In this document: positions 17,065 through 26,314 of the stretch, piece after piece
Position numbering within the stretch: position 1 is the stretch's first letter
How the letters are laid out: the number at the start of each line of letters is the position of its first letter
Source: CAZLFQ01 sp964558975
Lineage (GTDB): Bacteria; Pseudomonadota; Alphaproteobacteria; Rickettsiales; Midichloriaceae
DNA length: 64,000 bases
NCBI GenBank assembly: GCA_964558975.1
Contig: CAZLFQ010000002.1
Location: forward strand, 303,442-367,441
Direction: 5' to 3'
The notes under the pieces: model-generated
Told to the model about the DNA's origin: nothing
Databases searched by the model: none
Seen by the model: the letters and a program-made list of their open reading frames with translations, nothing else
Position numbers and translations under genes: made by a program

Positions 17065-18005
17065 TTCAATTTAATTGATATAGATAGTACTTCAAAATTT
17101 TTCCGTAGATTTTTGGGAATCTTAATATAGTCCTTGCTGGTTGTTAAGACTTTACAACCAGCTAAATTAGCATGCTTGACGATCTTACTTAGTGCAGCAC
17201 TGTCGTAGGCAAAATGATCTGGAAAAATATAGTTTTTAACAACTTTAATCTTCGATGATTTTACAGTTGCTTGAAACTTGTCAGGGTTGGCAATTCCACA
17301 CATGGTTACATATTTTTTCCCAGCATAATTCTTAGCGATATCTACTATGACTTTACAAAGTAGGGGTTTATATTTCTTAAGATTTGGTGGAATTTTTTTT
17401 CCAATAACATACACATTAGTTATACGTCTTAATGCACAATCCAAATTTTCTCTTAAAGGCCCTGCAGGTAAAAGCAACCCATTGCCTAAGCCATAGTCTG
17501 TATCAATTAACAGAATTTTTTCATCTTGTTCCAATGTGAAATTTTGCAGGCCATCGTCCATAATCAAAATTTTAGCACCGTCTGCAATTGCAAGTGTGGC
17601 AGATTTATATCTATCTGGGCAGATGTACGTTGGTGCAACTTCAGAGAGTAATAATGGTTCATCACCAACTTCTTTATAAGTATGCTTAGCAGTGACTTTA
17701 TAGGCTTTTTTATAAGTGCTGAGAGAGCCTTTATAACCACGCGATAAAAATGCAACTTTCTTGCCTCTTTTAATATATGATTTTGCCAGTGCTATACAAA
17801 ATGGAGTTTTTCCTGCGCCTCCAACAGTGATGTTTCCAACGCAGATTACCTTAGCTTTCACTCTTTTAGGTGATGCAAATAATAAGCGAGTATGGAAGCA
17901 GAAAAAGTAAATTGCTGAAAATGGTAGTAAGCAATAGTTTAGAAAATTTCTATTTTTCCAAAAATTACGAATTGAGTTCTCAAGCATCTTTAATGGCTTT
18001 TCCAA
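17061..18005 (-). CDS. lpxK: Tetraacyldisaccharide 4'-kinase
   Basis: This 314-residue inner-membrane-associated kinase phosphorylates the 4' position of the lipid A disaccharide. An N-terminal hydrophobic segment is followed by the Walker A VGNITVGGAGKTPF, SRGYKGS, VGDEPLLLSE and MDDGLQNF, all LpxK signatures. It is the last gene of a minus-strand envelope cluster, and its start overlaps the end of waaA by 26 bases. Its presence implies a complete lipid A pathway elsewhere. Confidence 0.95.
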   Translation of the reverse strand: MEKPLKMLENSIRNFWKNRNFLNYCLLPFSAIYFFCFHTRLLFASPKRVKAKVICVGNITVGGAGKTPFCIALAKSYIKRGKKVAFLSRGYKGSLSTYKKAYKVTAKHTYKEVGDEPLLLSEVAPTYICPDRYKSATLAIADGAKILIMDDGLQNFTLEQDEKILLIDTDYGLGNGLLLPAGPLRENLDCALRRITNVYVIGKKIPPNLKKYKPLLCKVIVDIAKNYAGKKYVTMCGIANPDKFQATVKSSKIKVVKNYIFPDHFAYDSAALSKIVKHANLAGCKVLTTSKDYIKIPKNLRKNFEVLSISIKLN

Positions 18006-19248
18006 CAGATTTTACAGTCTCATCTAAGATTGAATTTACTTCATTTGCAACAACTAAAGCCTGTGATGAGAGTTTTTTAACCAACTTTTTATCTGATAAC
18101 AATTCGTCAACTTTAGTAACTAAATTTTTCTGTGATTGAACAATTATTATAGCTTCAGCTTTGACAAACTTTGCCACAACTTCTTTGAAGTTAAATGTAT
18201 GTACACCAGTTATCACTGCGCAGTCAGAGCGCGCTGGTTCCAGAATATTTTGGCCACCATGGTTAATTAGGGAGCCACCGACGAATACAATATCTGCAAG
18301 TGTATAAAATACTCCAATTTCGCCAATTGAATCAGCTATGTAAATTCCAGTTTTATTAGTTATAGGTTTTTCAGTAGAGCGCAATACTGGGCTCGTTTTA
18401 TATGAAGCACACAGATCGAGAATTTCCATCCCACGGTTAGGATGTCGTGGCAGAATTATTGTCAGAAGATCTTTGTGTTTTGAAAGCAATGAAAGATGGG
18501 TTTTAATAATTTCCTCTTCTTCACTTTTATGTGTGCTGGCTGCTAACCAAAGCTTCCTTTTGCCAATGACCTTTTCGAGTTTCTTAAGTTCTACTTCATT
18601 ACATGCAGGTTTAGGAGCTGCATATTTTAAGTTACCAATATAATTTATTTTTTTAGGTGAAACGAAATATGAAATTTTTTCCAAATCACTTTTTGTACTA
18701 GGATAAATCTGATCAAACCTACTGAATAAGAATTTTCCTAATCTTTCAAACCTTCGCCATATTCTATATGACTTATCAGATAACCTAGCGTTCAACAAAA
18801 TAGTTTTTGTTTTTTTAGACGTTTGCACAAGTAAATTTGGCCAGATTTCTGATTCAACAAAAATAGCTAAATCAGGTTTCCAATGTTTTAAGAATGCACT
18901 CACAGCTTGAGGTGTGTCAACAGGAGGGAACTGATGAATAACCCGTTCAAGCTCAGTTTTTTCAAGTATTTTTGCAGAAGTAACTGTGCCTGTTGTAACT
19001 AAAAAAGTTGTTGTTTTGTGAATTGGAATTAGTTCATTTATCAGTGGCAATATAGAATTTAATTCACCAACACTCGCAGCATGAAACCACACTAATTTTT
19101 TAGCTGGTCTAGATTTAGAAGCGATACCAAATTTTTCTGAATATCGTTTTGAATCTTCCTTTCCTAGTTTAAGTCTACTTTCTATGTGCCATTTTATTGC
19201 GAACGTGCAAAGCTTCGTAATCTGACTGTAAATTCTAAACCAAAACAT
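17980..19248 (-). CDS. waaA: Kdo transferase WaaA
   Basis: This 422-residue 3-deoxy-D-manno-octulosonate transferase adds Kdo to lipid IVA. It has an N-terminal anchor, the catalytic region VWFHAASVGELNSILPLI near residue 53, VESEIWPNL, and the C-terminal CMP-Kdo-binding part with FVGGSLINHGGQNILEPA. It lies between the acyltransferase and lpxK with overlapping ends, forming one operon. Confidence 0.95.
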   Translation of the reverse strand: MFWFRIYSQITKLCTFAIKWHIESRLKLGKEDSKRYSEKFGIASKSRPAKKLVWFHAASVGELNSILPLINELIPIHKTTTFLVTTGTVTSAKILEKTELERVIHQFPPVDTPQAVSAFLKHWKPDLAIFVESEIWPNLLVQTSKKTKTILLNARLSDKSYRIWRRFERLGKFLFSRFDQIYPSTKSDLEKISYFVSPKKINYIGNLKYAAPKPACNEVELKKLEKVIGKRKLWLAASTHKSEEEEIIKTHLSLLSKHKDLLTIILPRHPNRGMEILDLCASYKTSPVLRSTEKPITNKTGIYIADSIGEIGVFYTLADIVFVGGSLINHGGQNILEPARSDCAVITGVHTFNFKEVVAKFVKAEAIIIVQSQKNLVTKVDELLSDKKLVKKLSSQALVVANEVNSILDETVKSVGKAIKDA

Positions 19249-19904
19249 TAATAATCTACCTTTAATTTCAATTTACTATCGAGATCAACCATCTGGTCGA
19301 ACATTGTTTTTTCTACTAAAGAATCATTGGCGTCTTTTAGAATTATCGGATCACCAATATCAATCATGATTGTTGAAAAAGGTAGAGGGATAATAAACCT
19401 ATCCCATGTTTTGAGAATTTTAGCACTTGATGCAGAATAGCATATAGGAATTATTGGAAGCTTAAACTTTGCTGCTAAATTTGAAATATTTCCTTTGATT
19501 TTAAATCTCGGACCTCTTGGTCCATCTGGGGTGATACAAATACTAGAATTGGATTTAATCGCAGAGATTATTCCCCGCATTGCATTTGTACTATGCTTGC
19601 TTGACGAGCCTCTTATTGGAGTATGGCCATAAGATGTTACAGCATGCGATAAAAACTCACCATCTCCATGGGAAGAGATTACAGGTGAAAATTTTCCTAA
19701 TGGCGTCATGAATTTTGGAAACACCAAAATCCTGCTATGCCAATAACTCATAATACAAAGTTTTTTCTTTTCTAAGATATCCTTAGATTTCTTAGAAGCA
19801 TTCACTTTGATTTTGCAAGTCAAAAAAAGAATAAAGACATAACACTTTATTAAGGCTACAGCTAGCACAATGAAAGCTTTGCTTTTTAGAATTTGCTTGG
19901 ACAC
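19248..19904 (-). CDS. DUF374 lysophospholipid acyltransferase-like protein
   Basis: This 218-residue protein of the DUF374 family has an N-terminal hydrophobic segment. It carries WHSRILVFP, the SHGDGEFLSHAVTSYGH stretch, RGSSSKH and TPDGPRGPRFKIK. These are the blocks of acyltransferases related to the LpxL/PlsC clan, often encoded beside waaA and lpxK. It probably adds an acyl chain to a lipid A precursor, which is inferred from context. It shares one base with waaA. Confidence 0.85.
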   Translation of the reverse strand: MSKQILKSKAFIVLAVALIKCYVFILFLTCKIKVNASKKSKDILEKKKLCIMSYWHSRILVFPKFMTPLGKFSPVISSHGDGEFLSHAVTSYGHTPIRGSSSKHSTNAMRGIISAIKSNSSICITPDGPRGPRFKIKGNISNLAAKFKLPIIPICYSASSAKILKTWDRFIIPLPFSTIMIDIGDPIILKDANDSLVEKTMFDQMVDLDSKLKLKVDY

Positions 19905-19909
19905 GATGG

Positions 19910-20233
19910 TTAGAACGGGAAATTAAGCATTCCTGGGGGAAGTCCTAAAGATCCAGTAATCTTCTTCATCTCCTCTCCCATTTTTGAATCAGCGGATTCT
20001 TTTGCATTGTTGAATGCAGCTATTATTAAATCTTGTAGAACTTCTTTTTCTTCAGGTTTTAACAAGCTTTCATCAATGCTAATATCTTTTAGCTCTCCTT
20101 TGCAAGTAGATGTAACTTTTACAAGGCCGCCACCTGATTTTCCTTCTACTAATTCAGCCTCAAGTTTCTTTTGCATTTCTGCCATCTTAGATTGCAGAGC
20201 TTGAGCCTGTTTCATTGCTTGTTGAATGTTCAT
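19910..20233 (-). CDS. ebfC: YbaB/EbfC nucleoid-associated protein
   Basis: This protein of about 107 residues is a small dimeric DNA-binding protein. MNIQQAMKQAQALQSKMAEM opens the helix, then GGGLVKVTSTCKGELKDISID and ADSKMGEEMKKITG follow. I chose the methionine at 20233 because earlier starts run into dnaX, whose stop is ten bases upstream. The dnaX-ybaB order is widely conserved. The recR that usually follows is absent and an envelope operon follows instead. Confidence 0.93.
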   Translation of the reverse strand: MNIQQAMKQAQALQSKMAEMQKKLEAELVEGKSGGGLVKVTSTCKGELKDISIDESLLKPEEKEVLQDLIIAAFNNAKESADSKMGEEMKKITGSLGLPPGMLNFPF

Positions 20234-20243
20234 TTTCTTACCA

Positions 20244-21884
20244 TTATGCTTTGTTAGCTTTGATATCAAGAATTTCTATATCTGTAAAGGTATTTAGTAT
20301 TTCTTGAACCACTGGATGCTCAGAAATCTTTTGTTTTTCAAGGGCTTCTGCCTTTTTCTCTTGAGTGGCTACTGTCTCTTGCCCAGATTGAGTAGAGGAT
20401 ATAATATTCCATTTTTGATTTGTAATATTTTGCAAAGTATCTGTTAGAACTTTACTAAGATTTTTTGCTGCAGAATCCAAGAATTTTAAAGTAAGAGTTT
20501 GGCCATCAACTTTCACAAACTGCACATCATTTTTAAGTTGGTGATATAAAATCATTTCATCCTTGTCATGGAGTAGTGCCAGTAAATCGTTAAAATTTAC
20601 AACAGTGCTGCTTGGTTTGCTTGAGATTTCAGCACGCCTGGGTAACCCCGCTTTTGCGAGTGGCTCTAGTTTTTCATTTGAATTGTTGGCTTGTTTTGCC
20701 GCGACAGGTGCAGCTGAAATACTTTGCAAAACTTCTTCTGGAGTTGATAAATTTGCTGCATAAGCCAGACGAATTAATACCATTTCAAAACATGTAAAAG
20801 GATCAAATGAACCTTTCATTTCTTCAAGACCTTTCAGCATCATTTGCCATGAGCGCGCTAAATATGGCATATCAAGTTGAGCTGCTAATTCACTGCACCG
20901 CTTTTGGTCTAATTCGGCAAGTTCCAGATCGTTGCCAGAACTTTTGAGTTTAGCGATCACGTGATTTATTTTAAGCAGATCTTGCATAATAAGTATAGGG
21001 TCTGCTCCTTTAGCAAATAGCTCTTTTGACAAGGAGAGCGTTTGTTTTATCTCTCCCTTAAGCAGGTGCTCGTATAAATCATATACATGTTCAGCGTCAG
21101 CAAGGCCTAGCATCTCTCTTACAGTCGCTTCAGACAAATGTCCTTTTGAAAGAGCAAGAGCTTGATCTAAAATAGACAAACCATCTCTTACTGATCCGCC
21201 AGAAACATTGGCAATGAGTTTGACGGCATTCTCTTCTGCTTCAAAGCCTTCTTTGGCAATCACTTCAGAAAAATGCTTCCTTAGAGCTGATATATCAACT
21301 CTTTTTAGGTCGAAGCGCTGGCAGCGCGATAGAATAGTGATAGGGATTTTGCGAATTTCAGTTGTAGCAAAGATAAATTTCACATGGGCAGGCGGTTCTT
21401 CCAAAGTCTTCAAAAGTGCATTGAAAGCACTATTGGAAAGCATGTGCACTTCATCGATGATATAAATTTTAAATCTTGTGGACACAGGTCTATAGCGAGA
21501 ATTTTCTATGATCTCTCTAATATCATTTACACCTGTATGGCTTGCGGCGTCCATTTCTAAAACATCTTGAGAACGCCCCTCGGAAATGGCCTTGCAGTGT
21601 GTGCAAACTCCGCATGGAGTTGGAGTTGCTTTTCCGTTGCCGTCTACTCCAATGCAATTTAATGCTTTAGCAATTATTCGTGCTGTAGTTGTTTTTCCAA
21701 CGCCTCTAATTCCGGTCAAAATAAATGCGTGAGCGATTCTCTCAGAATTGATTGCATTTGTAAGAGTACGGATCAATACGTCTTGACCAATCATATCATG
21801 GAAAGTATGTGGTCGATACTTCCTTGCAAGTACTTGGTATTCTTGCGGACGTGTTTCTTCTTCGGAAAAAAAGCTTGCTTGCAT
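20244..21884 (-). CDS. dnaX: DNA polymerase III subunit gamma/tau
   Basis: This 546-residue clamp-loader ATPase has Walker A TGIRGVGKTTTARIIAKALN near residue 58, a zinc site CGVCTHC, Walker B YIIDEVHMLS and sensor/arginine-finger segments TILSRCQRFD. The C-terminal tau-type region follows (about 370-546) with low similarity. No slippery site for a short gamma form was identified by eye. It forms an operon with ebfC downstream and is divergent from dprA. Confidence 0.96.
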   Translation of the reverse strand: MQASFFSEEETRPQEYQVLARKYRPHTFHDMIGQDVLIRTLTNAINSERIAHAFILTGIRGVGKTTTARIIAKALNCIGVDGNGKATPTPCGVCTHCKAISEGRSQDVLEMDAASHTGVNDIREIIENSRYRPVSTRFKIYIIDEVHMLSNSAFNALLKTLEEPPAHVKFIFATTEIRKIPITILSRCQRFDLKRVDISALRKHFSEVIAKEGFEAEENAVKLIANVSGGSVRDGLSILDQALALSKGHLSEATVREMLGLADAEHVYDLYEHLLKGEIKQTLSLSKELFAKGADPILIMQDLLKINHVIAKLKSSGNDLELAELDQKRCSELAAQLDMPYLARSWQMMLKGLEEMKGSFDPFTCFEMVLIRLAYAANLSTPEEVLQSISAAPVAAKQANNSNEKLEPLAKAGLPRRAEISSKPSSTVVNFNDLLALLHDKDEMILYHQLKNDVQFVKVDGQTLTLKFLDSAAKNLSKVLTDTLQNITNQKWNIISSTQSGQETVATQEKKAEALEKQKISEHPVVQEILNTFTDIEILDIKANKA

Positions 21885-21950
21885 AGGAAAAAGTAATTTG
21901 TGCTTTGTGAAAGACTATACTATCAATTGGTACTTATAACTGCAATAGCA

Positions 21951-23084
21951 ATGCTAGATATGTTTCAAAAAAATATAGTACCTCATCAGGAACGGCTGAA
22001 TTGGCTCAGATTATGCCGCAGTCAAAATGTCGGGGCCAAAACCTTTATTAACCTTATTAAAATCTATAACACTGCAACTTATGCTTTAGAGAACATCGGT
22101 GAATTAGCAGCTAGAGGAGGATTAGGTAAAGAAATTTTAGTGCCAACTAAAGAGGATATAGAAGCTGAGTTTGAGAAGGTTGAAAAGTATGGGGCTGAGT
22201 TGATCATGTCCTGTGATCTTGCCTACTCCAAACTCTTATTAGGAACAGAAGATTATCCTGCAGTTATAACAGTTAAAGGCAATAAAGAGCTTCTAAATTC
22301 GAAAGCAGTGGGGATTGTCGGTGCTAGAAATGCTTCGATAAATGGTTGTAACTTTGCTAAGAAAATGGCTTCAGAATTTTCTGCCAAAGAAATTACAGTC
22401 GTGTCTGGTCTTGCAAAAGGAATTGATACATTTGCACATAGAGGCAGTGATCCCAAGCTTACAGTCGCTGTAATTGCTGGAGGTATTGATCATATTTATC
22501 CAAAAGAAAATCAAAGACTCTATGATACTATTGCTAGTGAAGGGCTAATCGTTGCTGAGCTTCCAATTGGCTCTGCTCCATTAGCTAAACATTTCCCTCA
22601 AAGGAATCGGATTATATCGGGGCTATCTCAAGTTGTTGTTGTCGTTGAGGCAGCCGAGAATTCTGGCTCATTGATTACGGCGAGCTACGCAAAGCTCCAA
22701 GGGAGAAAGGTATTTGCAGTGCCTGGTTCGCCTCTAGATGAACGTTGTATTGGTACAAACAATTTGATAAAAAAGGGGGCTGTTTTATTCCAGTCTTCAG
22801 GTGATGTTATTGAATATTTGGATAGCATGCCTAAAAACCTTTCATTATTTTCAGATGTTTCCAGCAATTACAATTCGCCATCATCAAAAATTCCTGATGT
22901 AGACGATTTAAAGGAATACAGAGATAATTTGATAGAGGCTTTGGGTTTTTCTCCAACGTCTATAGACGAAATAGTATCGATATTAGGAATACCAATGCCT
23001 ATTTTGACTTTGCTTATAATAGAGCTGGAATTAGCAGGCAAAATAGAAAGATTGTTTGGAAATAAGCTTGTCAGAATAAGTTAA
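21951..23084 (+). CDS. dprA: DNA processing protein DprA
   Basis: This Rossmann-fold protein loads RecA on incoming single-stranded DNA. It carries GIVGARNAS, VSGLAKGIDTFAHRG, FPQRNRIISGLSQVV and ENSGSLITASYA, followed by a C-terminal winged-helix segment. A GTG at 21900 could add 17 residues, but ATG 21951 or 21960 gives a normal N-terminus. Its stop overlaps the convergent manC by 4 bases. It implies some capacity for uptake or recombination of DNA. Confidence 0.93.
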   Translation: MLDMFQKNIVPHQERLNWLRLCRSQNVGAKTFINLIKIYNTATYALENIGELAARGGLGKEILVPTKEDIEAEFEKVEKYGAELIMSCDLAYSKLLLGTEDYPAVITVKGNKELLNSKAVGIVGARNASINGCNFAKKMASEFSAKEITVVSGLAKGIDTFAHRGSDPKLTVAVIAGGIDHIYPKENQRLYDTIASEGLIVAELPIGSAPLAKHFPQRNRIISGLSQVVVVVEAAENSGSLITASYAKLQGRKVFAVPGSPLDERCIGTNNLIKKGAVLFQSSGDVIEYLDSMPKNLSLFSDVSSNYNSPSSKIPDVDDLKEYRDNLIEALGFSPTSIDEIVSILGIPMPILTLLIIELELAGKIERLFGNKLVRIS

Positions 23085-24490
23085 GATTTCGGTAATAACG
23101 TAGTATCTTTGGTTTCCATTTTGACAATTTCTAGATTTTGAGTTGTCCTGTTGGAAATGGTGTATTTGATATCATGTTCGAGCATTAAAGATTCATTTCT
23201 TTTTAATGTTACTTTTGTAGTTCCAAACTTAAAACAAGCTTTTCCTTTCGTAACAACAAAGTGCTTGGCTTTTGAATTGCCGGCAGCACTAAGTTTATGC
23301 TTAGGTTTTATTATAAGTTTCTTAAGTTTAAACAAGTTTTCTTTTCTAATAACTTCAGAACTTCCCCAATTGAAGTATGTTTTTGTGTCTTGTAAAAAGT
23401 CATTCGAACTTCTATCTTTCAAAATAGAAATGATTTTTCTCACATCCTGAGAGCGCTCTCTTGGTATTACTAAAGTAGCATCTGTTGTTTGAACAACGGT
23501 TAAATCATGCACATCAATAGCAGCAAGTATTCTGGTTTTATCAGTAGAGTATATGTGTGAATTTCTACTATTTATGGAAATTACTTCGCCACTTAATATA
23601 TTTCCATCAGAATCCTTTGGAGATACTTCATAAAAAGTTTGCCAGCTACCAACATCGTACCAACCGATATTTGTTTTCACCACTGCTGAATTTTTTGTTT
23701 TCTCCATCACTGCGTAATCGATTGAATCAACTGGGCAGTTCGAAAAGGTTTCTTTATCTAAGTTTATCCAAGTGTATCCATTCTCTTTGTGCTCTTCAGA
23801 TTTACTAAGAGTTGCTTGGCAAGATTGTGATATATCTGGTGCATATTCACTAAGCTCTGTAAGAAATTGTTTAGCTGGTAGTAAGAAGATACCTGAGTTC
23901 CATTGATATCCTGCTTTAATACATGCATCTGCTTCCGAAAATGAAGGCTTTTCTATGAAATGTTTAATTTCATTTACATGGATTTCGTCTTTTGTGCTAT
24001 TCAAAATATGGCCACTTTTAATGTAACCATAGCCAGTCTCAACATAAGTAGGTTTAGAACTGAATAAGAGAAACTTCTTGTTTTTTATAGCTACTTTTGC
24101 AGCTTCTTCAAGAATTCTAATAAAAGTTTTAGGCTTTTTAATTTCACTATCTGAGCTTAAAGCTAATATAACAGCGTTTGGGTCTTTTTTTACAATATCC
24201 ATTGCTGCAACAGTTATTGCAGGTGCTGTGCTGTGTGGCTCGGGCTCAAGATATATTCTTGCATGTGGTATTGATTCTTCTTCTAACTGTTCTTTGACTA
24301 GATATTTCTGTTCGATATTCGTTACAATATACGGGGAGTGAAAGTGGTTTTCATCCGAGATTCTGCCAAGTGTATTTTGGAATAAGCTTCTATTTGAGAA
24401 AGCCTTGATGAATTGCTTCGGTAGGTTTGTGCGCGAAAGAGGCCAAAGCCTAGTACCATAACCACCGCATAACACTACTGGATAAATCAT
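23081..24490 (-). CDS. manC: Mannose-1-phosphate guanylyltransferase / mannose-6-phosphate isomerase
   Basis: This protein of about 469 residues is a bifunctional enzyme for GDP-mannose. The nucleotidyltransferase half begins with VVLCGGYGTRLWPLSR and has FIEKPSFSEAD. The C-terminal half, about residues 345-465, is a cupin-type isomerase domain with KHFVVTKGKA and ESLMLE. GDP-mannose feeds O-antigen, capsule or fucose-type sugars. I use the methionine of MIYPVVLCGG at 24490 as start; one at 24499 is alternative. Confidence 0.93.
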   Translation of the reverse strand: MIYPVVLCGGYGTRLWPLSRTNLPKQFIKAFSNRSLFQNTLGRISDENHFHSPYIVTNIEQKYLVKEQLEEESIPHARIYLEPEPHSTAPAITVAAMDIVKKDPNAVILALSSDSEIKKPKTFIRILEEAAKVAIKNKKFLLFSSKPTYVETGYGYIKSGHILNSTKDEIHVNEIKHFIEKPSFSEADACIKAGYQWNSGIFLLPAKQFLTELSEYAPDISQSCQATLSKSEEHKENGYTWINLDKETFSNCPVDSIDYAVMEKTKNSAVVKTNIGWYDVGSWQTFYEVSPKDSDGNILSGEVISINSRNSHIYSTDKTRILAAIDVHDLTVVQTTDATLVIPRERSQDVRKIISILKDRSSNDFLQDTKTYFNWGSSEVIRKENLFKLKKLIIKPKHKLSAAGNSKAKHFVVTKGKACFKFGTTKVTLKRNESLMLEHDIKYTISNRTTQNLEIVKMETKDTTLLPKS

Positions 24491-24574
24491 CAGAAACAAA
24501 CATTAAACTTGTTCTAATAATATAATATTAAAAACAAAATAAAATAAAGTATAAATTATTCATATACATAATAG

Positions 24575-24600
24575 AAAAGGCCGCCATTAAGGCGGCCTTT
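24575..24600 (-). terminator. Intrinsic terminator of the OmpA-like gene
   Basis: A perfect hairpin has stem AAAGGCCGCC against GGCGGCCTTT and a short AT loop, followed on the minus strand by T residues. It begins 19 bases past the stop of the OmpA-like gene. It lies between two minus-strand genes, so it separates this gene from manC. Confidence 0.9.
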
Positions 24601-24618
24601 ATTCCAAAGGGAGTCGGA

Positions 24619-25185
24619 TTATCTGATTGTATCAAAATAATCTACTTCCACTTCAACCCTGCGATTTGGGGCAAGACATTTAATTAATTCTTTGCCTTTT
24701 ACGTTGTCGCAAGATTTAACTTGGTGGGCTTCTCCCATTGATCTCATTTCAACAGGGGAGCTATCTAGCTTAACTTTGCTGTCTAGGAATCCTTTAACAG
24801 CTACAGCCCTTTTTTCTGAAAGTTTCATATTGTAGTCATGTGAGCCAAGTCTATCTGTGAAGCCTACAATTTTAATTCTTGTAACTTTGTTATCAGAAAG
24901 TACTTGAGCCAATTTATTTAACTTAGCAGTTTCTGATGATTTTAAGTTAGACTTATCGAAATCAAAATAGATAATTCTCTCATCCATTTTCATGATATCG
25001 ACATGGCCTTTACATTTATCTGACACTGCATCCCACATAGTTCGGACGCAACCGCCATGGCTGTCGATAACTACATTGCCCATGCTATCAACAACAACAT
25101 CTTTTGTGTCCATAGCGTAGGCATTAGTAAAGCCTCCCATACCAAGTATGACGAGGGTAGAAAGTACTAGGTTCCTTAATGACAT
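24619..25185 (-). CDS. OmpA-family envelope protein
   Basis: This protein of about 188 residues has a signal peptide (cleavage after TNAYA) and an OmpA C-terminal peptidoglycan-binding domain near residues 65-185. The domain has YFDFDKSNL, GFTDRLGSHDYNMKLSEKRA and the late RRVEVEV. Upstream is a short Val/Asp/Gly stretch and a pair of cysteines (CVRTMWDAVSDKCKG). I chose the ATG at 25185 because GGAGG lies 7 bases before it; the earlier TTG overlaps this SD. It likely tethers the outer membrane to the wall. Confidence 0.9.
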   Translation of the reverse strand: MSLRNLVLSTLVILGMGGFTNAYAMDTKDVVVDSMGNVVIDSHGGCVRTMWDAVSDKCKGHVDIMKMDERIIYFDFDKSNLKSSETAKLNKLAQVLSDNKVTRIKIVGFTDRLGSHDYNMKLSEKRAVAVKGFLDSKVKLDSSPVEMRSMGEAHQVKSCDNVKGKELIKCLAPNRRVEVEVDYFDTIR

Positions 25186-25282
25186 ATTTGCCTCCAAATA
25201 ATTTGGTTACCAAGTTCTATAACTAATTCTCACATGCCTCAAAAATAACATCAAATCCAATATTTCCTTTATTTTTTGAATT

Positions 25283-25297
25283 TTAACGAATTATTAA
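25283..25297. promoter_or_regulatory. CtrA-type box upstream of motA
   Basis: The sequence TTAA-N7-TTAA, followed by C, matches the alphaproteobacterial CtrA consensus and lies about 105 bases before motA and 98 before the divergent OmpA-like gene. CtrA commonly controls flagellar genes. In DNA this AT-rich the pattern occurs by chance several times per 64 kb, so only the position supports it. Confidence 0.4.
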
Positions 25298-25330
25298 CTA
25301 TTTTATTGCATCAATGGAAAAATTGGCGCT

Positions 25331-25350
25331 TTGGTAAATGTCTTTACCAA
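25331..25350. repeat. Perfect 8-base inverted repeat in the ompA-motA gap
   Basis: TTGGTAAA and TTTACCAA are separated by TGTC. With the CtrA-type box it sits in the divergent gap. Two further palindromes, CCAAAT-A-ATTTGG at 25194-25206 and TTGGT-T-ACCAA at 25203-25213, lie at the OmpA-like gene's SD. They may be operators or RNA hairpins. No T run follows, so a terminator is unlikely. Confidence 0.4.
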
Positions 25351-25402
25351 GTATTTAAAATATATAAGATTACTAATAGTTAATAATCTATAATGAGTCA
25401 AA

Positions 25403-26314
25403 ATGCTATTCCATATAGGGATGCTAATAGTTCTACTCTCGATTGTCGGCGGGTTCTTGGCAGAAGGAGGGAATATATTTATATTTTTACAACCTTTTGC
25501 TGCGCTTATAATAATTGGATCTGCTTTGGGGATATTTATAATCTCTAACCCAAGATCTTTGCTAAAATCAATCTGGCGTAATTTGCCTAAAGTTTTTAGG
25601 GGAAGCCCGTATAGCAGATCTGACTATACAGAAGTTTTAGTGTTTATGTTTAGTGTATTTCGATTTGCCCGTACAAATAGTGTTGTCGCGTTGGAGGAGC
25701 ATATAGAAAATCCTTATAAAAGCTCACTGTTTAAACAATATCCTAGAATTCTTGCGCATCGTGAGGCAGTGGTGTTTTTTTGTGATTATATGAGAATGCT
25801 TGTGCTAGGTTATGATAATACCTACGAGCTAGAAAATATGATGCAAGAACAAATAAATGTGAGAAGAGAATATAGTTTCGAAATAAGTAACGCCCTGTAC
25901 AAAATTGCAGACACTCTACCTGCTTTAGGAATTGTTGCTGCCGTGCTAGGTGTAATTAATGCAATGGGAAGTATAGATGCACCGCCTGATATACTTGGTC
26001 ATAAGATAGGTGCTGCATTGATAGGAACATTTTTTGGTGTGGCGATTTCATACTGTATTGTAAGTCCGATTGCATCTAATCTTCAAAAATATGGTTCAGA
26101 TGAAGCAAAATTTTTAGAATGTATAAAGGCAGGGTTTATAGCGCATTCTAGAGGTAATCCCCCATCAATATCTGTAGAGTTTGCAAGGCAAGCTATTGCA
26201 GTTAATTTAAAACCATCGTTTAATGAAATAGAAGCAGCTATAGAAAATAGAAAAGCTGCAAAAAAAATTAAGAAATATGGCAGAAGAGAATCAGAGCAAT
26301 CAGCAGCAAGATAA
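25403..26314 (+). CDS. motA: Flagellar motor stator MotA
   Basis: This 303-residue inner-membrane stator protein has four membrane segments: two near the N-terminus (MLIVLLSIVGGFLAEGGN and the next) and two near residues 170-225. The C-terminal pair contains ADTLPALGIVAAVLGVINAMG and IGAALIGTFFGVAISY, the conserved proton-channel part. With MotB it converts ion flow to torque. motB starts 38 bases before its stop, so they are translationally coupled. No other flagellar gene is in the window. Confidence 0.93.
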   Translation: MLFHIGMLIVLLSIVGGFLAEGGNIFIFLQPFAALIIIGSALGIFIISNPRSLLKSIWRNLPKVFRGSPYSRSDYTEVLVFMFSVFRFARTNSVVALEEHIENPYKSSLFKQYPRILAHREAVVFFCDYMRMLVLGYDNTYELENMMQEQINVRREYSFEISNALYKIADTLPALGIVAAVLGVINAMGSIDAPPDILGHKIGAALIGTFFGVAISYCIVSPIASNLQKYGSDEAKFLECIKAGFIAHSRGNPPSISVEFARQAIAVNLKPSFNEIEAAIENRKAAKKIKKYGRRESEQSAAR

